Positions 61,627 through 64,000 of a stretch of DNA of 64,000 nt are shown in pieces. This stretch comes from Sisyra terminalis (Eukaryota; Arthropoda; Insecta; Neuroptera; Sisyridae): NCBI GenBank assembly GCA_958496175.1, contig OY292274.1:372001-436000 (forward strand), given 5' to 3'. Position numbers and translations under genes: made by a program. The notes beneath the pieces are model-generated. The model ran no database searches, was not told the origin of the DNA, and saw nothing but the letters and a program-made list of their open reading frames with translations. The first letter of the stretch is position 1. Each line of letters starts with the position of its first letter.

Positions 61627-61686
61627 ATTTTTATTTATTTTTAGTAGGATAGTGGACATGAAAAGATGTAGATCCATGTACTAATT

Positions 61687-61741
61687 ATTAATTTTCCGAC
61701 ACGTTTCGGTCTTTTATTAGACCTTCATCAGGCTTCTTAAT
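61687..61741 (-). ncRNA. Hammerhead-like motif (left arm, mutated)
   Basis: The mirror copy on the minus strand: CTGATGA at 61725-61731, stem II at 61708-61723, GAAAC at 61703-61707, GTC at 61698-61700. One change next to the cleavage site (second base of stem I is G instead of C) breaks a stem I pair that is intact in the right arm, so this copy is predicted to be weaker. Confidence 0.5.
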
Positions 61742-62055
61742 ATGAAGTACACAATATACATCACAATAGCATCGAAATTTTTTTCTTTATCGCACACGTA
61801 CATTACAAATTTCTTTTTTTAATTTAAATTTTTTTTTTTTTTAAGTTTATAAGTACAATATACAAGCCATGATTAGTATCGTTGCCTTTTTTAAAAATGT
61901 TTAATTACCACGATTTTAACTAATCTTATAAATAATTTTAATGAAAATAAATTTTAATATATAAAAATTTTAATTTAAATAAAAAAAAAATGAAATGTAT
62001 GTGTGCGAAAAAGAAAAAATTTTCGATGTTATTGTGGTGTATATTTATACTTCAT

Positions 62056-62110
62056 ATTAAGAAGCCTGATGAAGGTCTAATAAAAGACCGAAACGTGTCG
62101 CAAAATTAAT
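62056..62110 (+). ncRNA. Hammerhead ribozyme-like motif (right arm)
   Basis: Core CTGATGA at 62066-62072. Stem II GGTCT/AGACC (62074-62078 with 62085-62089). GAAAC at 62090-62094. Cleavage triplet GTC at 62097-62099. Stem I forms from GC (62064-65) with GC (62100-101), an internal loop, and ATTAA (62056-60) with TTAAT (62106-110). Stem III is minimal: C62094 with G62097 around two bases. This is a type I layout. Such a short stem III usually needs dimer formation or gives weak activity, so activity is uncertain. Confidence 0.6.
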
Positions 62111-62357
62111 AATTAGTACATGGATCTACATCTTTTCATGTCCACTATCCTACTAAAAATAAATAAAATTATGTAAAATATGGACACAACCAATTAATCG
62201 ATAGAAAATGATTTTTTTCTTACTTAAAAATAAAACTTATTTCATTCTTTAAACAGGCCCTTTAAAACTCTTCAAAAGCATCCTAACATGTGTCTAAGCA
62301 TAAATGTTATTCATAATTTTGATTTGATTGAAACCAAAAATAATGTACATATGATTA

Positions 62358-63215
62358 TTGGTTGTTCGGAAAATAATTTCGTTAGTTCCCGAAAAAAGAT
62401 TTAATTGTATTTTTTTGCACTCATTTTATAACTAAGCCGTATAATCATTGTATGTTTTGAGAGCTTATATAGCAAGGCTTGTATGTGAAAAAGCTCAAGT
62501 GATTCTACGCAATAGTTTTTGGTTCATGTTCTTTGAAAAATGGAGAGCAAAAACCAGAATTTTCCTCATATATTACTTTTTTACTATAGAAAAGGTAAAA
62601 TGCTGTTCAATCAAGAAAATATAAACCGATGTATATGCAGAAGTTGTATTGACGACACGTCAGAGCCAAAACTAGTTTGTAAAATTTCGATTCGACAACT
62701 TTGATGTCAAAGATGCACCACGGTCTGGAAGACCGGTTGAAGCTGGTCAAGTCACAATGAAATCATTAGTTGATGCAAACTAGTGAATAACAGCACTTGA
62801 GATCGGTAAAAGATAAAATTTACCAAATTCAATTGTTAATAATCCACTTGAATGAACTATGACTAACCTCGAACCTCGATATATGGTTTTCCTACTCGCC
62901 TAAAGCTTTTACAACTTAAATCGAATAAAATGCCATACCCATCATATTCTACAGATCTGGCACCTTCGGTTTATTATTGGTTTTGACCACTGTAAAATCT
63001 TTTAGACGGTAAAACCTTTACTTCAAATGAGGAAGTCAAAAATCACCCAGAACAGTTTTTGGCTAAAAAAAAGAGCAAAAATTTTTTTAGCGATAAATCA
63101 TACTACAGCTAGAAAAATGGCAAAAGGTATTGAATCAGAATGATCATTATATAATTTAATAAAATATTTTTTCACTAAACAAAAATTGACAAAAATTACT
63201 TTCTGAACAACCTAA
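62358..63215 (+). mobile_element. Internally deleted irritans-like mariner
   Basis: Both terminal repeats are present (TTGGTTGTTCGGAAAATAAT and, reverse-complemented, TTAGGTTGTTCAGAAAGTAA) with TA duplications at 62356-57 and 63216-17; 858 bp against about 1.3 kb for a full element. From ATG 62540 the frame starts MESKNQNFPHILLFYYRKGK, the usual N-terminus; after frameshifts FDVKDAPRSGRPVEA (about 62697-62742) marks the end of the DNA-binding half. The middle with the first two catalytic Asp is deleted. The C-terminal part reads YSTDLAPSVYYWF (near 62955), where the third Asp of the D,D34D triad is replaced by Val, then KNHPEQFLAKK. It encodes no functional transposase but could be mobilised in trans. 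Confidence 0.85.
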
Positions 63216-63217
63216 TA

Positions 63218-64000
63218 ATATAGTAAAAAACAAATATTATTAATAACCGGGATAACTTAGTCAAATAAAATTCAATTTAAATCTTTATTTAATTACTAAC
63301 ATACAAACATTTACTTGGTTAAAAAATTACACGGTTTCCAGTACAAAAGAATGATCATATGATGTATTAACACAAACATATTATAAATCATTTGAACTAC
63401 TAAACTTTACTTATTTGCTACTACTGTTGAGACGTATAAAGAGATTTGTCAAACAGTTGTAGGATATCGCTTAGTTTGTAAACTAAAGATATTGAAAAAA
63501 AAATTCAACTACTTGCTTTACCTTTTATCACTGGATTTTGAAAGAAAAAGTTATCATATCTCTTAGGACGTTTGTACTTCTATTTGTTTGGCAAAAATCA
63601 TTATTCTTGCTTTATCGCTTTGCGTTAAAGAAACGTAAGTTGATATAACTAAAATTAGCAATGCTAACGTTTTGTAATTGTAAACAAAAGTGGGAACCAT
63701 TTTGTATAACTTTTTTTCCTTTTTTAAACTTCTTCAAAAAGTGACCACACCAAATTATCCACAAGTTTGTACTAGTATTTTGACCCGTAAAGTATAATGT
63801 TCTGGCTAGTAATCGATATCAACAATGGCTCATTAGCAATTTTCTTCCTTTTATAGAAGCAATATTTTTGTTCATAAAAGATGTTTCAATAAGAGCGCAA
63901 GTTTTGAATTGCGCGCCATGTTTGACAGTCATAATGTTACATGATTTTGGCGTGATAAATCGAAAGTTGACGGATGGGAAAAAGTAAAAATGAAATAGTA
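63218..64000. other. No gene seen
   Basis: AT-rich to the end of the window, no recognised repeat or reading frame. Confidence 0.4.

Larger units (their letters stand above)
61627..62172. mobile_element. Palindromic element with hammerhead motifs in both arms
   Basis: Outer arms (about 61627-61800 and 61990-62172) are reverse complements, near identity over the outermost 130 bp (TTTTAGTAGGATAGTGGACA... and complement). The middle is AT-rich. Each arm carries, reading toward its outer end, CTGATGA, a GGTC-loop-GACC hairpin, GAAAC and GTC: the hammerhead self-cleaving ribozyme core. Hammerheads are known in Penelope-like elements and retrozymes, so this may be a derived or solo terminal structure of such a retroelement (inference). 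No reverse transcriptase is present. Confidence 0.75.

Noticed and set aside
1..64000. CRISPR arrays, operons, bacterial promoters or a viral genome
   Set aside because: No regular spaced repeats and no dense coding were seen; transposon types and splice signals are eukaryotic.

Overview
The window looks like an AT-rich arthropod (probably insect) nuclear sequence. The evidence is low GC, no bacterial-style gene packing, long stretches with stops in every frame, and decayed copies of transposon families typical of insects: mariner, hAT, Jockey and I-type LINEs, a pogo-like element, Helitron-like elements and a tRNA-derived SINE. The order cannot be fixed from this sequence. No intact host protein gene was found; nearly all open frames of 60-100 codons are chance frames in AT-rich DNA. 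The window is best read as an intergenic or giant-intron region filled with transposon debris.

Layout. 0-7.6 kb: a hairpin, a long-TIR MITE (family A copy 1), a short hAT-like MITE, family B copy 1 and an I-type LINE 3' end. 10-15.3 kb: a hAT MITE with an 8-bp target duplication, A copy 2 and B copy 2. 18.2-18.9 kb: decayed mariner transposase. 19.5 kb: a C-rich island. 25.7-26.3 kb: pogo-like remnant with a zinc-binding tail. 27-45.5 kb: three Helitron-like elements. Between the first two lie a TIR-bounded block with spliced-looking mini-ORFs (30.8-32.4 kb), a heat-shock-type promoter (34.1-34.3 kb) and a 400-bp palindrome (35.6-36.0 kb). 46-51.4 kb: LINE fragments, a SINE with a perfect 13-bp duplication, and a Jockey reverse transcriptase split by a 152-bp MITE. 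52-57 kb: three candidate orphan exons, a Helitron end and A copy 3. 57.5-58.5 kb: three palindromes in a row. 59.1-59.5 kb: partial hAT MITE. 61.6-62.2 kb: a palindrome whose arms carry hammerhead-ribozyme motifs. 62.4-63.2 kb: an internally deleted mariner with both terminal repeats.

The most notable signals are the hammerhead-like motif inside the 61.6 kb palindrome, the consensus heat-shock element/TATA/initiator promoter that leads only to a 24-codon ORF, the MITE that splits the Jockey gene with a 10-11 bp duplication, and the sharing of internal sequence between two MITE families with different ends. All calls come from reading by eye; family names rest on motif recognition, not on database searches.
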